A model generated the notes under the pieces. It was not told the origin of the DNA. It was given only the letters and a program-made list of their open reading frames with translations, and made no database searches. Shown in pieces: positions 1 to 11,292 of a stretch of 64,000 bases of DNA. The stretch's first letter is position 1. Every line of letters starts with the position of its first letter. The translations under genes were made by a program, and so were the position numbers. Source of the DNA: Thermothielavioides terrestris NRRL 8126 (Eukaryota > Ascomycota > Sordariomycetes > Sordariales > Chaetomiaceae); assembly GCF_000226115.1 (NCBI RefSeq), contig NC_016460.1, positions 1,922,001 through 1,986,000 of the forward strand, written 5' to 3'.

Positions 1-1298
1 CCTGTCTTGACCCTGGCCCTGGCCTTGTGGTTGGCATTGGGGGCAATCCGGGCATCACGGCGAGGGGGTTGCTCCCCGCGGGTTGGTTGAGGTTGCGTGG
101 GGTCCAGCTGCCGCGGCATGCTTAAGGTGGCCGAGCTGAGTGTGTGCCTTTAGGGATTGTGCAGACAAGAACCTACGGCGTCGCGGTCTCGTATGTGTAT
201 GTTGAATCTGTGGGCCTCAACCGAGCTGCGCGGCTCATTCGGCTCACGTCTCATTGGACCATCGTAACTTACTGAGTGGGTTTCTCGAAGTCGGGCGGAA
301 CGCAGCCGCGGCAGAAGAGCAGCGAGTGTAGTGAGGTTCCTAGCAGCTGGTTTCAAATGCATGCTAGCGCTCTGTCGGCCTAGCCAGCGGCAGCCGGGCA
401 GGGCCTCTCATCCCGGCAGGAGGACTGTCCCAGCCGCAGCCGCTATATTGGACTGACACATTAGGTATCCGACAGACCACTCCAGCGATATCGGTGACCT
501 TGCTGGTTCTTGGAGGCATACATACTGTAGTACCTCAGCAAAGACTTGCCAAATAGTATGTGGCCATCATCAGCAAGTGTCTTTCCCGTAGTATAGCTTC
601 AAATTTTGTGTGTGATGGGCGCGTCTGATTCTGCAAGCAGCGAATGACGTCAAACCCATTGTGTCCCCTGAAATTCTACCCCCGGAAACGAGGAAATAAC
701 GATGTCCAGAAGCGGCTTAGTGGAATGCTACACTAAGCCTCGGGAACGTCTGTGAAGACGGGCTGATACGGATTCATGACTGCAGAGGGATTCGGGGTTA
801 CATAGCACTACACCACCTAACTCCCACATGGTAGGCAGAGTTTGATCTGATCTTCCGTCCGCTGCTGCAAGGGCGAGGAGGGGAAGGGGCGGTGATCTCC
901 CGTGGAATTTCCATTCTTCTTCCACATGTGTTGTCCATACCTGGTACTGCGTACAGCAGGGAATACAGCGTAGTTACCGTAATTTTATCCCCTGCTCCCC
1001 GCGCGATCAGGGCTGCCCTTGCCCCTTCCGTTACACTGTGCCTTCCCTGCAACCCCACCTTCCCTATTCCAGCCTTGACATTGGTCCGCGCTCTGGGTAA
1101 CTCGCGTTGTGGAATTCGCCCCCTTGGGCTTCGTCGATCGCGCTGGATTTTCATACCCTTACTGCAGTTTCGTTGCAGCTGTGGCCGACTTCCTCTCCGC
1201 AACCACCAGCGCCGCCACCAATAATGCGAGACGTGCCGTGACGACGGTCGTCTGTCTCTCGTTTAGCATCCCGTCGCCGTCTTTCACGCCCGCCCACC
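1..1298. other. Intergenic, no supported gene
   Basis: No reading frame here has a recognisable domain, a plausible exon chain or a convincing start. The final 100 bases are pyrimidine-rich and lead into the ATG at 1299, as expected for a fungal promoter and 5' leader. Confidence 0.6.
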
Positions 1299-2594
1299 AT
1301 GCTCGTCAGGGACCTCCGGCGGCTGCTCCTCGTGGTAGGGCCGCTTGTGGTCCTCGTGCTGCTGGCCGCGAGTCTCTGGCACCCCCGCACGGATTATGTG
1401 CGCTCGCGCGTCGGCGCCCTCCTCGGCTCCAAGTCCAACCCGTGGCCTGCCCGGCCGCACCGCAAGCCCACGCTCACCGCCAACGAGACACACTACGAGA
1501 TCTACTCGGCTTCTACCGCCGATGGCAAGTACTTCGACATTCGCTTCGGCGTCGACGCCTACAACCCCAACATTATCCCGCACCAGACGTTCAACAACAC
1601 TTGGCACGTCGTCGCCCAGCTGTGGAACGATCCGCATTCGAACGGCTTCGCCCAGGAATTCCACGAGGTCGGCTGCCTGGCCCAGTTCGTCAACGACGCC
1701 ATGATGTGCATCGGTTTCGTGCAGAACGTCTCCATCGAGCCGACCCCGGGCGGGAAGTGCGAGGGAGACATCACCTACTTCAGCCTCAACGTTGGGCCCC
1801 ACGACGCCCGCGTTTTCTACGGCCCGGATTATCCGCTCACCATCTACGGCTCCAACAGCGGCTTCACCTGCTTCGGCATGTGGATCCAGGACTTCCGCCA
1901 CCTGGTCGAGGGGGAGTACAAGCCGACGTCCAACGGCGACTTCGCGGCCGGCACTGAGATCCACCGGCCAGGCACGATCCGCCCCGTCGAGAAGAACTAC
2001 TTCCTGTTCTGGGACAAGGAGAACGTCATGCACGTCCATTATGACATCTACCCCAAGCGCGGCTTTGCGAAGCTGGAGCCCGATGGGTCGACCGGCCCGG
2101 AGCTGGCGACCGCGTCGGCCGAGCAAGACGAAAAGTGCCTGAACCGCTACCTTCCCAAGATGCCGCCCGAGCTCGAGTCGATTCACCAGGCGACCAACTC
2201 GCTCAAGATCACGCTCTGCAACCGCGGCGAGAAGGATTGCGAGCCCAACGACAGCAACACCTTCATCCTGACCATCATCCAGCACAAGACCTTCTACGAC
2301 TTCCACGGCGAGTACGAGCCCTACGTCGTGCTCTTCCGCCAGCGCGCCCCCTTTGAGCTCTACGCTATCTCCAAGAAGCCGCTCTGGTTCCACGGCCGCA
2401 AGCGCTACGAAGGCAGGCGCACCGACATGTTCTACCTCACCTCGGTGAACTGGCGGGACCGCGGCGTCAACTACCACGGCTACCTCGATGACGTCGTGTT
2501 GTTGGGCTTTGGCGTCGAGGATAAGAACTCTGCTGGCCTCGACGTGGTGGCGGGGGACCTGCTTGTGGATATGGGCTTCTGCGACGAGTCGTGA
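1299..2594 (+). CDS. Type II membrane protein, glycosidase/glycosyltransferase-like (uncharacterised)
   Basis: This is a single-exon frame of 431 residues. Residues about 8-26 form one hydrophobic segment right after a short basic N-terminus, the signature of a type II anchor of a Golgi/ER lumenal enzyme. The rest is soluble, Cys-containing and has NxS/T sites. The stretch around residues 225-255 (VEKNYFLFW, then VHYDIYP) resembles the 'EKN..F ... hYsi.P' blade motif of five-bladed beta-propeller enzymes (GH43/GH130 type). That suggests, but does not prove, a carbohydrate-active fold. A glycosyltransferase accessory role is also possible. The protein looks intact, with an ATG in good context after a pyrimidine-rich leader. 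I am confident that it is a gene and unsure of its function. Confidence 0.8.
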   Translation: MLVRDLRRLLLVVGPLVVLVLLAASLWHPRTDYVRSRVGALLGSKSNPWPARPHRKPTLTANETHYEIYSASTADGKYFDIRFGVDAYNPNIIPHQTFNNTWHVVAQLWNDPHSNGFAQEFHEVGCLAQFVNDAMMCIGFVQNVSIEPTPGGKCEGDITYFSLNVGPHDARVFYGPDYPLTIYGSNSGFTCFGMWIQDFRHLVEGEYKPTSNGDFAAGTEIHRPGTIRPVEKNYFLFWDKENVMHVHYDIYPKRGFAKLEPDGSTGPELATASAEQDEKCLNRYLPKMPPELESIHQATNSLKITLCNRGEKDCEPNDSNTFILTIIQHKTFYDFHGEYEPYVVLFRQRAPFELYAISKKPLWFHGRKRYEGRRTDMFYLTSVNWRDRGVNYHGYLDDVVLLGFGVEDKNSAGLDVVAGDLLVDMGFCDES

Positions 2595-4416
2595 TCGACG
2601 ATAGCAACGGTGACCTGGGACCACCCTTCATCGCGTGTTTTGCGGCCTTTGTCGCCAGGGATGGGCTCGCCGTGCTACCACCCTTAATACACCACGAAAC
2701 CCGCAAGCGGTCGTAACTCGGGCGGTGTCTCAGACATCTCGCATCCGATGACCGCGCCACCCCGCCCCGCAACCGATCAACACTAATGTTATCGCGCCCG
2801 CTGAGACACGCAGCGAATACCCCGCCGCCTCCGACGATCTTGTCATCAAGGACGCCCTCGAATTGCTCGTGGAGAAAATCCCGGCCCGCGCTATCTTGAG
2901 CCGCGTCTTCACAGATGCGGCATACTCGCCGCCCCGCGGACTCCCCCAACCTCGACTTTTGTATTGTAAATACTCCCTTGTACACGGCAACCGGCTTGGG
3001 ATGCCAGTTTCATTCTTACCTGTATAGAGGGCCATTGGGCACAGCACTTCCCTGCGGGAAGGGGGTCGTCAGTGCTTGGGTCTGGGATTTGCTGGAATAT
3101 GCTCAATCAGGGGTCTCAGCATAATAGGGTAGTCGTAATACGAAGGCGATCAAGAAGAAGGTTGCTTGTCTTCGCTCGACCCAGTCAAGGCGTGTTCCCG
3201 GTATCAGCGAGACGGGTCAGACACATGATACTTGCACGATCTCACCCCGGGATGTCGCGCATGCAGTGCAATGATACTCAAGCACACCAACCAACCCCCC
3301 AGGTACTTCCCTTGCTTTTTACACCAATGCGGTCCATTCGCGAAAATCATCCACCTGGCGGAGATTTGCGGCTGCATGTCGACTCCCGGCGGCTGCCCGC
3401 TCCCTATTTACAGTACTGCTGCTCTCCGCCGCTTCCCTTGCTTTGCCCCGCTGTCTCGGGCCGCCGCCGCGCCCCACGCAGGCAGGATGCAGAAGGTGAC
3501 GGTTCAACAGGTGCCCTGCCTGTGGCAATCCAGGTCTATCCGTTTGGCTTTTGGCTTTTCCTGGGGAGACGCAGTAACTAGTGCATGTCCTTCTCAGAGT
3601 TTTGGCCGTGTAAAGTTGCAGCTACCCCTGCATGCCACGCAACCGCTCGCTCCTTGTCAGCATCACGTCCCTCATTCACTCCATGTTGAATCGAAATCTC
3701 CATAGTTGCGTACCTAGTTATCCCCTGAACACGGACCTGGCTCACCTGGCAGGGCAACAACAACAGCGAACCAGCTAGGTAGTTAGCTCGCAAAACACCA
3801 GGGAACTGTAAGTGTAGCGCCAAGAATAGTCCCCCTGGGCTGGCCGGCGGGCCGGCCATTGTGTCGTTGGGCCGGTTGCGAGACACGACGGCATGTTTGG
3901 CAATGCGCCACAGCCGCCCCCCGCCGCATTTTCCACCACGCACCGGGGTAGAACAGTAGAGAGGCGGCAAAGTGCCGAGGACGGGACAATCTACACAGGG
4001 CCAGAAATGCTGTGATACGCCGGGCGGCACCCGGCGCAGCTACCCTGCTGTGGGTTTGCCCAGGGGGGATGTAGACAAGACAGTGGTTGCTGGAATAGAA
4101 GGTATGGCACGGGATGGAGAAGTTCAAACTTCGTTCATTAGATCGTTACCATGACAAAGGAAATAGAAAGAGAGAGACAGGGAGTGTATGCACGACCTGC
4201 GTGCTCCGAATGGCACGTTTCGCTGCAAAACCAACCCCGGACAGAGTAGCCCTCAGCCTCCCGACGCCGAAACCAGAAAACATCAACGCAGCAACTTAAA
4301 CCACGTCCAAACGCCGGTCTAAACCCAACTCCGTCTAATGCATCGCCATCCTTCTTCCAGCCCTGCTGGCGGTGGCCAGGAGAGCATACACTTAAGCCCC
4401 CATGGCCCGGTGCCAC
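2595..4416. other. Intergenic, no supported gene
   Basis: This 1.8 kb lies between the stop of the membrane-protein gene and the stop of the convergent gene at 4417. Only short frames without domain signal are present, and I see no repeat or RNA gene. Confidence 0.5.
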
Positions 4417-5646
4417 TCAGTACCGGTACCGATCATCCCCGAGGACCTTGCTCTTCTTCTTCCTGTCCCTGCCCGAATCCTCGGCATACACTCCCCAGGC
4501 GGCATCCCACTCATCCTTGCCGCGCGGCTCGCGGTCCCTGCCCCGCGGGATCTCCATGCGCTCCACCGCGCGCCGCAGCTCCTCGATATCCTCCAGATCC
4601 CGCGCCTTCCCCTTCCCCTTCGACTCGCCCGCCGCCGCGTGCTTCAGAATCCCCTTCATCTCGCCGCCCGGCGCCGGCCGGCTGGCGATCTCGGCGTTCT
4701 GCCGCTCCCGCTTCGCGCGCACCTCGTCCTCCCACCGCAGCTGCTTGGGCCTGGCGGCCGCCGCCGACGACCCGCCCGCGGACGAGAGGGGCCCGTCGCC
4801 GTGGTGGTGCAGGACCGTCGATGCGGCGTGCCGCGGCGTGTACCGGAGCGGGTCGTACGCGTCGCTCGTCATCAGGCCCGCCGCCGCCGCCGCTGCCGAG
4901 GAGGTGGACGGCTCGGTGTAGCTAGACGACGACAGGCGGCGGTGCTTCTGCTCGCGCCGCTGGCGCCGGCGCTCGTCCCGGTCGTCGATCAGCACGTACC
5001 CGTACGGGTCGTCGGTGCGGTGGCGGCGGTGAGAGGACCGGTGGTGGTCGCTTCCCTCGCGGGAGGAGGACCCTTCGCGCGAGCGCGAGCGGGAGGAGCG
5101 GCGACGGCCGTACTCGTCGGCGAGGGTCACCAGACCCAGGGGGACGTCGCGGGAGTACTCGCGGCTGTTGGAGCGCGAGCGCGACGATTTGCCCTCGCGG
5201 TCCACGTAGACGATTTGCGGGCTGGCGGACGACCGCTTGCGTCGAGGCTCGCGGCCTCGGTCGTGCCAGTCACGCGGGTCATGGCGGGATGACGAATGGT
5301 GATAACCGTAAGCATCGTATCCGTAGAGGTCCTGGTAGTCGTAGTAGCGCTTTGTCGAGTTGGCGCCGGTCATGTAGACTCCGGAGTCGCGCCTGCCCGA
5401 GGGCGAGGGCGACTTGGAGCCACGAGCCGCGTGGGCGGAGGAGACGTACGGCGTTGGCTTGCGCTCCGAGAGGCTCCTGTACGATTCGGGCTGCGCGTCC
5501 CCCAGCTTGGTGAAGGGGAACTTACGGTCGTACTTGCGCACTTCCGGGTGCGAACATCGTCTGCCGTCCCTACACGGGTAGGTCTTCTCGGTGATATCCT
5601 GAGCCCCGTCCGCGTAGGTGTTGTAGTAGATCTTGGTAAGGCACAT
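4417..5646 (-). CDS. Fungal RS/charged low-complexity protein, uncharacterised
   Basis: I place the start at the internal ATG (MCLTKIYYNTYADG) because this N-terminus matches a pattern seen in many filamentous-fungal hypothetical proteins: a 'KIYYNTYADG' opening, then a Cys pair (YPCRDGRRC) and KFPFTKL. This gives 409 aa; a longer 425-aa start at 5694 is possible. The middle is dominated by Arg/Ser-rich segments (SRSRSREGSSSREGS type) and a His/Arg block. The C-terminal third is predicted helical and charged (WEDEVRAKRERQNAEIASRP, then DLEDIEELRRAVERMEIP). No catalytic domain is visible. RS-rich composition is typical of nuclear, RNA-associated or disordered scaffold proteins, which is inference only. 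It is an unspliced single exon. Confidence 0.75.
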   Translation of the reverse strand: MCLTKIYYNTYADGAQDITEKTYPCRDGRRCSHPEVRKYDRKFPFTKLGDAQPESYRSLSERKPTPYVSSAHAARGSKSPSPSGRRDSGVYMTGANSTKRYYDYQDLYGYDAYGYHHSSSRHDPRDWHDRGREPRRKRSSASPQIVYVDREGKSSRSRSNSREYSRDVPLGLVTLADEYGRRRSSRSRSREGSSSREGSDHHRSSHRRHRTDDPYGYVLIDDRDERRRQRREQKHRRLSSSSYTEPSTSSAAAAAAGLMTSDAYDPLRYTPRHAASTVLHHHGDGPLSSAGGSSAAAARPKQLRWEDEVRAKRERQNAEIASRPAPGGEMKGILKHAAAGESKGKGKARDLEDIEELRRAVERMEIPRGRDREPRGKDEWDAAWGVYAEDSGRDRKKKSKVLGDDRYRY

Positions 5647-8259
5647 GCTGCCGGTATTGAACGAGGAACGGTGCAGGCGATGTGTTCTCAGCACGAGACC
5701 TTGATTCCAGGGCAGTCCGTGGCGAGCTTTGGCAGCGACACAAGAGCAAACTGAAGCCTCGACTGGCGGGGCTCCCTAAATGCTGTGGCGCGTCCGAGGC
5801 GACGGCGGACACCGTCCGACCGAGTTGCTGTCAGTCGGCTGTATCCCAAACGGAAGTGTCGGCGAAGTGTTGGCTGGTGCGAGTCAAAGACATGAGGGCA
5901 TTGGGCTAGACCGAGAAGGCGAACACTTGGCGACGGGTCCGCAGAGCAGATATATCGCGGTAGAGGAGACTTGTGCTTGGTGATGCTTGTAAGAGGCCGT
6001 GTTTGAGGGCCACTTTCTGAAGTGGCAGCTGTTTCTGCCGAGTCTGACTGGCAGAAGAATGGTTCCCCATGGGGGCCGACGACCCAAGGGCGGGCGGCCT
6101 GTCTGTTATATAGAATGCGAGGTGAGCTTGGGATGTAGGGGGGACACTCCAAGGACATGGCCGCCTTCCCTCCGCCCTCGCGCGTCGTGGGAGTTTTGCA
6201 CGCCCCCATCCAGACCGTCTTCTTCCTCTTGCACAATGATGCAACCGCAACGCCGCCGATCTGGTCTCCAGTGCCACATCCAATCTGCCGCCCTAGGGGT
6301 GGTAGTAGACCCATCTGGGGCGCCATGCACGGGTCTCGGTGCCGGAAGCCAATCAGCTGCCGCCCGCAGCAGGGCTGAGCAGGGCTGCTGACCCTGATAG
6401 GCCCGTTGTGGAGGTGTGGAGCGACGGAAAGATCAGGGTCTTGTGATGTTCCCGCTCCCCACCCCGCCCCCCTTCGGGGACAAGTGTCACGGTTGCCAGT
6501 CGTTGGTAGGTGACGTGAAACCAGGCTCCAGGTGAGGCAACCCATTGGGCTGTGAGGCATGCGCGGCACACCCAACAGACTGGAGCCGAACCAAGCGAAA
6601 CTGTCCTTGGACGAACAATAGCACTGCGCTGTCGATCTCTCGCATTTTATCGCCCTGTCGGCGACAAACAAAACATCTGCGGCCCCAAGAGCCGGGCAGC
6701 TTGCGCTTCTGCTAAGCTTCTCCAGCCTTGAATATCCTTCGGTACCTAAAGGAATGGCGGTTGCCCAACAGTATGTACATACATACCTCGTCTTGTGCTG
6801 CGCTGCTCAACTCGAGTCGCCCGTCAGTTCGGGCGGCCCTGCTAAGCCTGCCGCGCAGTGATTGGGCTGCCAGACGACCACGCCCCCCAATCTCCATCGT
6901 AACTCACTTCCTCTGGCCCCGCCGCTGGCCCGGTCGTTACAGGCCCGTCTCAAAACGCGGCGCAACCGGTTCGAATGACAGTCAGCGCATGCAACTGGCT
7001 CGTTCTTGTCTTGGTCCATGCAGGAACGGTAATGCAAGGCCTCCGCAGCGAGCTGGGGTGAGATTGACGAATCATCGAGAGCGAGTCCTCCCAAGGGATA
7101 GACCGACGTCATCCGGGCCGGGACGCTCACATGGTCTCAGCAAACATGCAAAGGTCAAGTCGGATCGCACATCCTTCGACAGCCATCTCTTGCATTGTAA
7201 AATCGAAGGCTTTGGTGGGTCAGCCGGACATTGCGATGGAGCATTGCGGAGCAATGATCAAGGCCCGGGCTGATGGCGTGGCCTGCAAAGGTCTTTCCGT
7301 GGACATTGCAGGCCGCAGAAGTCTTCATTGGCGACGGACTCATTCCCGTGTTGAGGGAGACCGGTACCCAGGGGCGCGTGATGCGTATGCTGTCGCTGGT
7401 TACCCAGATACGGGCCACTGGCAGCTCAGATAATCGATTGACCCTCCATGTTCATTACTGACCCTGTCCTTGCGCGCCGGGTCTAGCATGGCGATAGAGG
7501 TGCTCAACGCGGGCAACGTGCTCGGTGTCTTCCTCCTGGTGAGAGCCTGGTGCCGAAAAACGAGGAGCTGGCAGCGCACGGGGCCAGCTCACCGAGGCGA
7601 GCGAGGTTATTGTTACGCGCTTCCAAGGAGTCTGGACGCCTGCTATTTCACTCGGGTTGCATGCCCATCCACCTTGTTTGCCATGCCGTGTCTCAGGTCA
7701 GTCAAGTGGCACCGGCTGCGGGATACTCACCGAACGCTGCCTGATGGGGTCCCACGGCATATGGACAGCTCGCATCTCTTCGCTGCCCACCGCTTCGTTC
7801 CGCGCATCATGCACCAACTCCTCGCCACATCGTTGTGCCTCCATGCACGCCATCCGGAGACGATTGTGGAAATGGCGTTGGTTGCCAAAAAAAATTGTTG
7901 GGGTGAGCTGTGGCGGGACCTCGTAAGAATTGTGGAAGGCGGAGCGTTTGTGAGGATCCACGCGTGACGGAGCCTAGGAGATGACCAAGTCGGAGACAAA
8001 AATCGAAGGCCACGCTTGGAGTTGTTTTCCTGCAAGAAACCACCACCAGTGGGCGCTTGCCACGCAAGTCTTCCAGTGTGTTTTGGAAGCGGGTTGGTTG
8101 CCTGACGACGCGGAGTTGATCGCGACTTCCTTGAGTTCATCAAACGAAACCAACGGACAGAGACGACGAGGTAGGGTAGTGGAAGAGAATCAAGGTAGGC
8201 GGGGTTCCAAGCCGGCTGCCTGGAACGTTAACGGACGCACCTGGCCGGCCAGGTAGACG
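5647..8259. other. Intergenic, no supported gene
   Basis: This is a 2.6 kb stretch before the first MITE. Several frames of 60-330 codons occur on both strands, but they overlap one another, lack domain motifs and show no exon logic. I treat the longest (minus strand, 5688-6671) as chance. No structural RNA was recognised. Confidence 0.5.
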
Positions 8260-8633
8260 TTAAAGAGGTCCCGCCAAGACTAATTTCGGCCAATTGTCGG
8301 CAATGTTTTTACAACGTTTTTACGCAACCCCGATCGCCAAGGCGTTTACACTATCGCTCAGCGGTTAGTTCGCCAAGGGTATAGGGACGGTGCTAACCCC
8401 CTGTTGGTTAGGGTTTAGGTTAAGGTTAGGATATAGATTAAGGTTAGGATATAAGTTAACTTCGTTTTCTTTTTTTCGATTTAGTTGAGGTTTCGCGAAG
8501 TTGTTGTTACGAGTCTTTACGATTCTTCGTTGTTGATGTTGCTCGAAGTCGTCGTGGCCCCGCTTACCCCGTGTCGATTATAAATATTTGTAAGCGGTAG
8601 TCTCCGAAATTAGTCTTGGCGGGACCTCTTTAA
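8260..8633 (+). mobile_element. MITE family A, copy 1
   Basis: This is a 374-bp element with terminal inverted repeats that begin TTAAAGAGGTCCCGCC and extend about 30 bp. The right end is the reverse complement, ending GGGACCTCTTTAA. Both termini start with TTAA, so either TTAA is the target duplication (as in piggyBac-like elements) or it is part of the inverted repeat. The outer flanks GTAGACG/CGACGAC also partly pair, so the true boundary may lie up to 7 bp further out. There is no coding capacity. The interior carries telomere-like runs (GGTTAGGGTTTAGGTTAAGG). It is in the same orientation as copy 2 and inverted relative to copy 3. Confidence 0.85.
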
Positions 8634-9131
8634 CGACGACCAGTGGCCAATTTCCGAACCCCCCACCTCATTTCCGGGTCGAACAGGACGTCGATCTGCT
8701 TCACGCATAGCATTCGTTCACGGAGACCTTTGCGAGGCTTCCAGAGTGTCACGAAGGGTCGCCACCCACACTCGCTATCCGGACAGCACCGGGCTGACCT
8801 CTCCTGTGTTTGATGGAGCACGCACGTAAGGTCTGTTCTCGGCGCTGGGTACTGTAGACTTCTCGAAACCGTCAGAAACCAATCACACCATAATGATGGT
8901 AGTACCTAGTAGGTATGCCTGTGTGAGAGGCGTTTCATTCCCGAGCCGCTGACGTCTATTAAAACTGCTAAAATTGAAGTATTAAGTTTACGCCTAATTC
9001 GCTCTAAGCGGTATTTGACTTGTTCTGGTGGTTTATTTCGTGCCGCCTGTTGAAGAATGCGAAGCTGCTAACCAAACTCAACCTCCAACGCCTTTCCGAT
9101 GCCGAGACGAAAAGCCCTGATGAAGGCTGGG
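8634..9131. other. Intergenic, 3' flank of UGDH
   Basis: About 500 bp between the MITE and the UDP-glucose dehydrogenase stop codon. Nothing recognisable apart from moderately AT-rich sequence. Confidence 0.5.
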
Positions 9132-11292
9132 TCAACGTGAATGGAATCCCTTTCCAATCCCTTTCACCCTGAAGCCTAGCCTCTGGAGCTCGACGTGGTT
9201 GGTCACATTTCGTCCATCAAACACGTAGCGCGGCTCCTGCATCATCCCGGCAACTTCGACCCAATCCACGTCTTCCTGGCCCAGCGATGTCCTGCTCCCG
9301 GCACCGCAGTGGCTGCAGTCAGCTGGGCACGGCGGCTGCGGCCTGAGTCTTCCGAGGGGATCGTCTGACGGGGCGGCCGCCGCCTGTCGCGAGAGTCTCT
9401 CCAGGTTCATGATGCTCACCTCACTGAGGCAGGCGTCGTGAGCTCCGGCGGGGAAGCCGTGCCTGCTTGGCTTGGAGGTCTTGCCCGCGCTCCCCGCAGG
9501 ATTACACAGTTGGCGTCCCCGGAATTGCTTCCATTGTGTCAGAATGCAGACTGCGCTCGCGTCCTGGACGCAGCCTCGCCAGTGAGAGCAGATCTTGACT
9601 CTCTCCATCTGGGCCCGGTTCAGGCCGATCCTCTTGATCTCGTCGAGGATCTCTGCAGGAGCACAGCCCGGGTCAAACACGGCGATTTCTTTCGGCATTT
9701 CTGACGCAAAGTCCTTGATGATGTGCACCGCAACGCTATTCCGGGTGTCGTTCGTCCCGTCCTTGAAGGCGAACCCCAGCACGGCGATCTTCTTCCCACG
9801 GAGCGAGCCGTTGAGCTCGCGTACCACGTTGCGCGCGAACCGCTGTCGCTGATCCTCGTTAATCTTGAGGATAGCCAGCCAATAGTCGGCCACGACGTCG
9901 AGATGCAACTCCCTCGCCAAGTACGCGAGGTTGAGGATGTCCTTCTCGAAGCATGAGCCGCCGAAGCCGACGCCGGCTTGCAAGAACTTGGGCCCCAACC
10001 TCAAGTCCTTCCCAATGGCGAGGCTCACGTCATCCACGTCGGCACCGAGACCGATCTCCTCGCACATGGCGCTCACCGCGTTGATGCTGCTGATGCGTTG
10101 CGCGAGCATCGTGTTGGCGACGAGCTTCGCAAGCTCACTGCTGAAGGTGTTCACCGTGATGATGCGAGCGGAAGGCACCCACGCCGCATACACGTTCTTC
10201 AACACCGTGGCTGCTTGGAGGCCCGAAAGACTCTGAGCGCTGCCGATGAGGATCCGGTCCGGATGCATCAGGTTTTCAACCGCCGTGCCTTCGGCCAGGA
10301 ACTCGGGGTTGGACAGAACTTCAAAATTCGTGTCGGGGCGGTGGTGTCGGAGCTGGACAGTGTGTGAGCGAACATGAAATCGTCGGCACCTCTTACACCG
10401 GTGGGCGACTTACAATATCTTGGATCATCCGGGCGGTGCCGCATGGAACTGTGCTCTTCTCAACGATGATCGTGCCTGGCCTGGCGTGCTCGGCAACCGT
10501 TCGTGTGGCGCTCTCGACCGCGCTGACATCTGCCATGGCCCCGGCCCCGAGTCCTTGCATCTTCGTGGGAGTGTTGACACAGATGAAGATGATGTCCGCT
10601 TGGACGATGGCTCCAACGACGTCAGTTGAAAAGGTGAGATTCGGCTGGCGAGCTTTGAGCTGGACAGGGTGGTCAACCCCGGAGAGGGAGACGGCAGTGT
10701 CTAGCGTGCCATCCCGGGCAATGCGCACCACCTTCAAGAGGCCGTCCTCGTGGATCGGAAGATGGGCGGAGTTCCATGCCGCTACGCGCTGCTCGTTCAA
10801 GTCGACCACATTGACCAGTATCTGTGGGTTGTGATAGGCAATCACAGCCGCGGTCGGTCCTCCTGTTGTGCTGTCAGCTTAGACGACGTGCGGACACGAC
10901 CAAAGCTTGGCCATACCAACAAACCCCGCGCCGACGAAGCAGATGTTCTTCGCGGAAGCAATGGGGGGAGCATCGATGGCTTCATCCACGGGAGACGCGC
11001 CGACGTCCTCCCGTAGCTGGCTAGCTTTTAACTCTGGCGAGCCTAGCCCTGAGCTCGGCGGCGACGTGTTGGGTGAGCCTCGGAGCCACTCGTTTGCTGA
11101 CCACGAGGCTGGTCTTGAAGTCTCTGAACTGAATGTCGATGCGAGCGAGTGGGAACTTGGAAAGGACCTGCCGAGAGGGCCACACACTGAAAGGGTGGCC
11201 GGCTCCGGCTGCTGCGAATGGCGAGACTTATCCATTAGCCTGACCAGGCGGCCGAGTCTCGGGTATCGGGGTCCACGACAAGTTGGTTCCAA
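9132..11292 (-). CDS. UDP-glucose 6-dehydrogenase
   Basis: This enzyme oxidises UDP-glucose twice with NAD+ to UDP-glucuronate in the cytosol. Three exons are inferred: 11292-10917, 10862-10414 and 10352-9132, with GT-AG introns of 54 and 61 bp, giving 681 aa. The first splice junction rebuilds the Rossmann motif exactly (FVGAGFVGGPTAAVIA, near residues 119-134). The second joins ...RMIQDI to LRHHRPDTNFEVLSNPEF. The family's catalytic cysteine is in GFGGSCFEKDI (about C409). The C-terminal domain ends in YVFDGRNV...LGFRVKGIGKG. An N-terminal extension of about 115 residues and a low-complexity insert in the C-terminal domain make it longer than the usual 460-600 aa. A start at the second Met (about residue 20) is possible. 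It is divergent from the GH12 gene, and the GT2 synthase lies 3 kb further along. Confidence 0.92.

Noticed and set aside
1284..2624. 446-codon minus-strand frame opposite the membrane-protein gene
   Set aside because: Antisense shadow caused by high GC at third positions; composition is Val/Arg/Glu-rich with no domain, while the plus strand has coherent protein features.
5688..6671. 327-codon minus-strand frame upstream of the RS-rich gene
   Set aside because: No motif, overlaps several other frames of similar quality, and composition looks like untranslated sequence.
6960..6980. GGTTCGAAT word resembling a tRNA B box
   Set aside because: No matching A box, no acceptor stem and no T-arm pairing. 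Similar words at 27948 and 50290 also failed.
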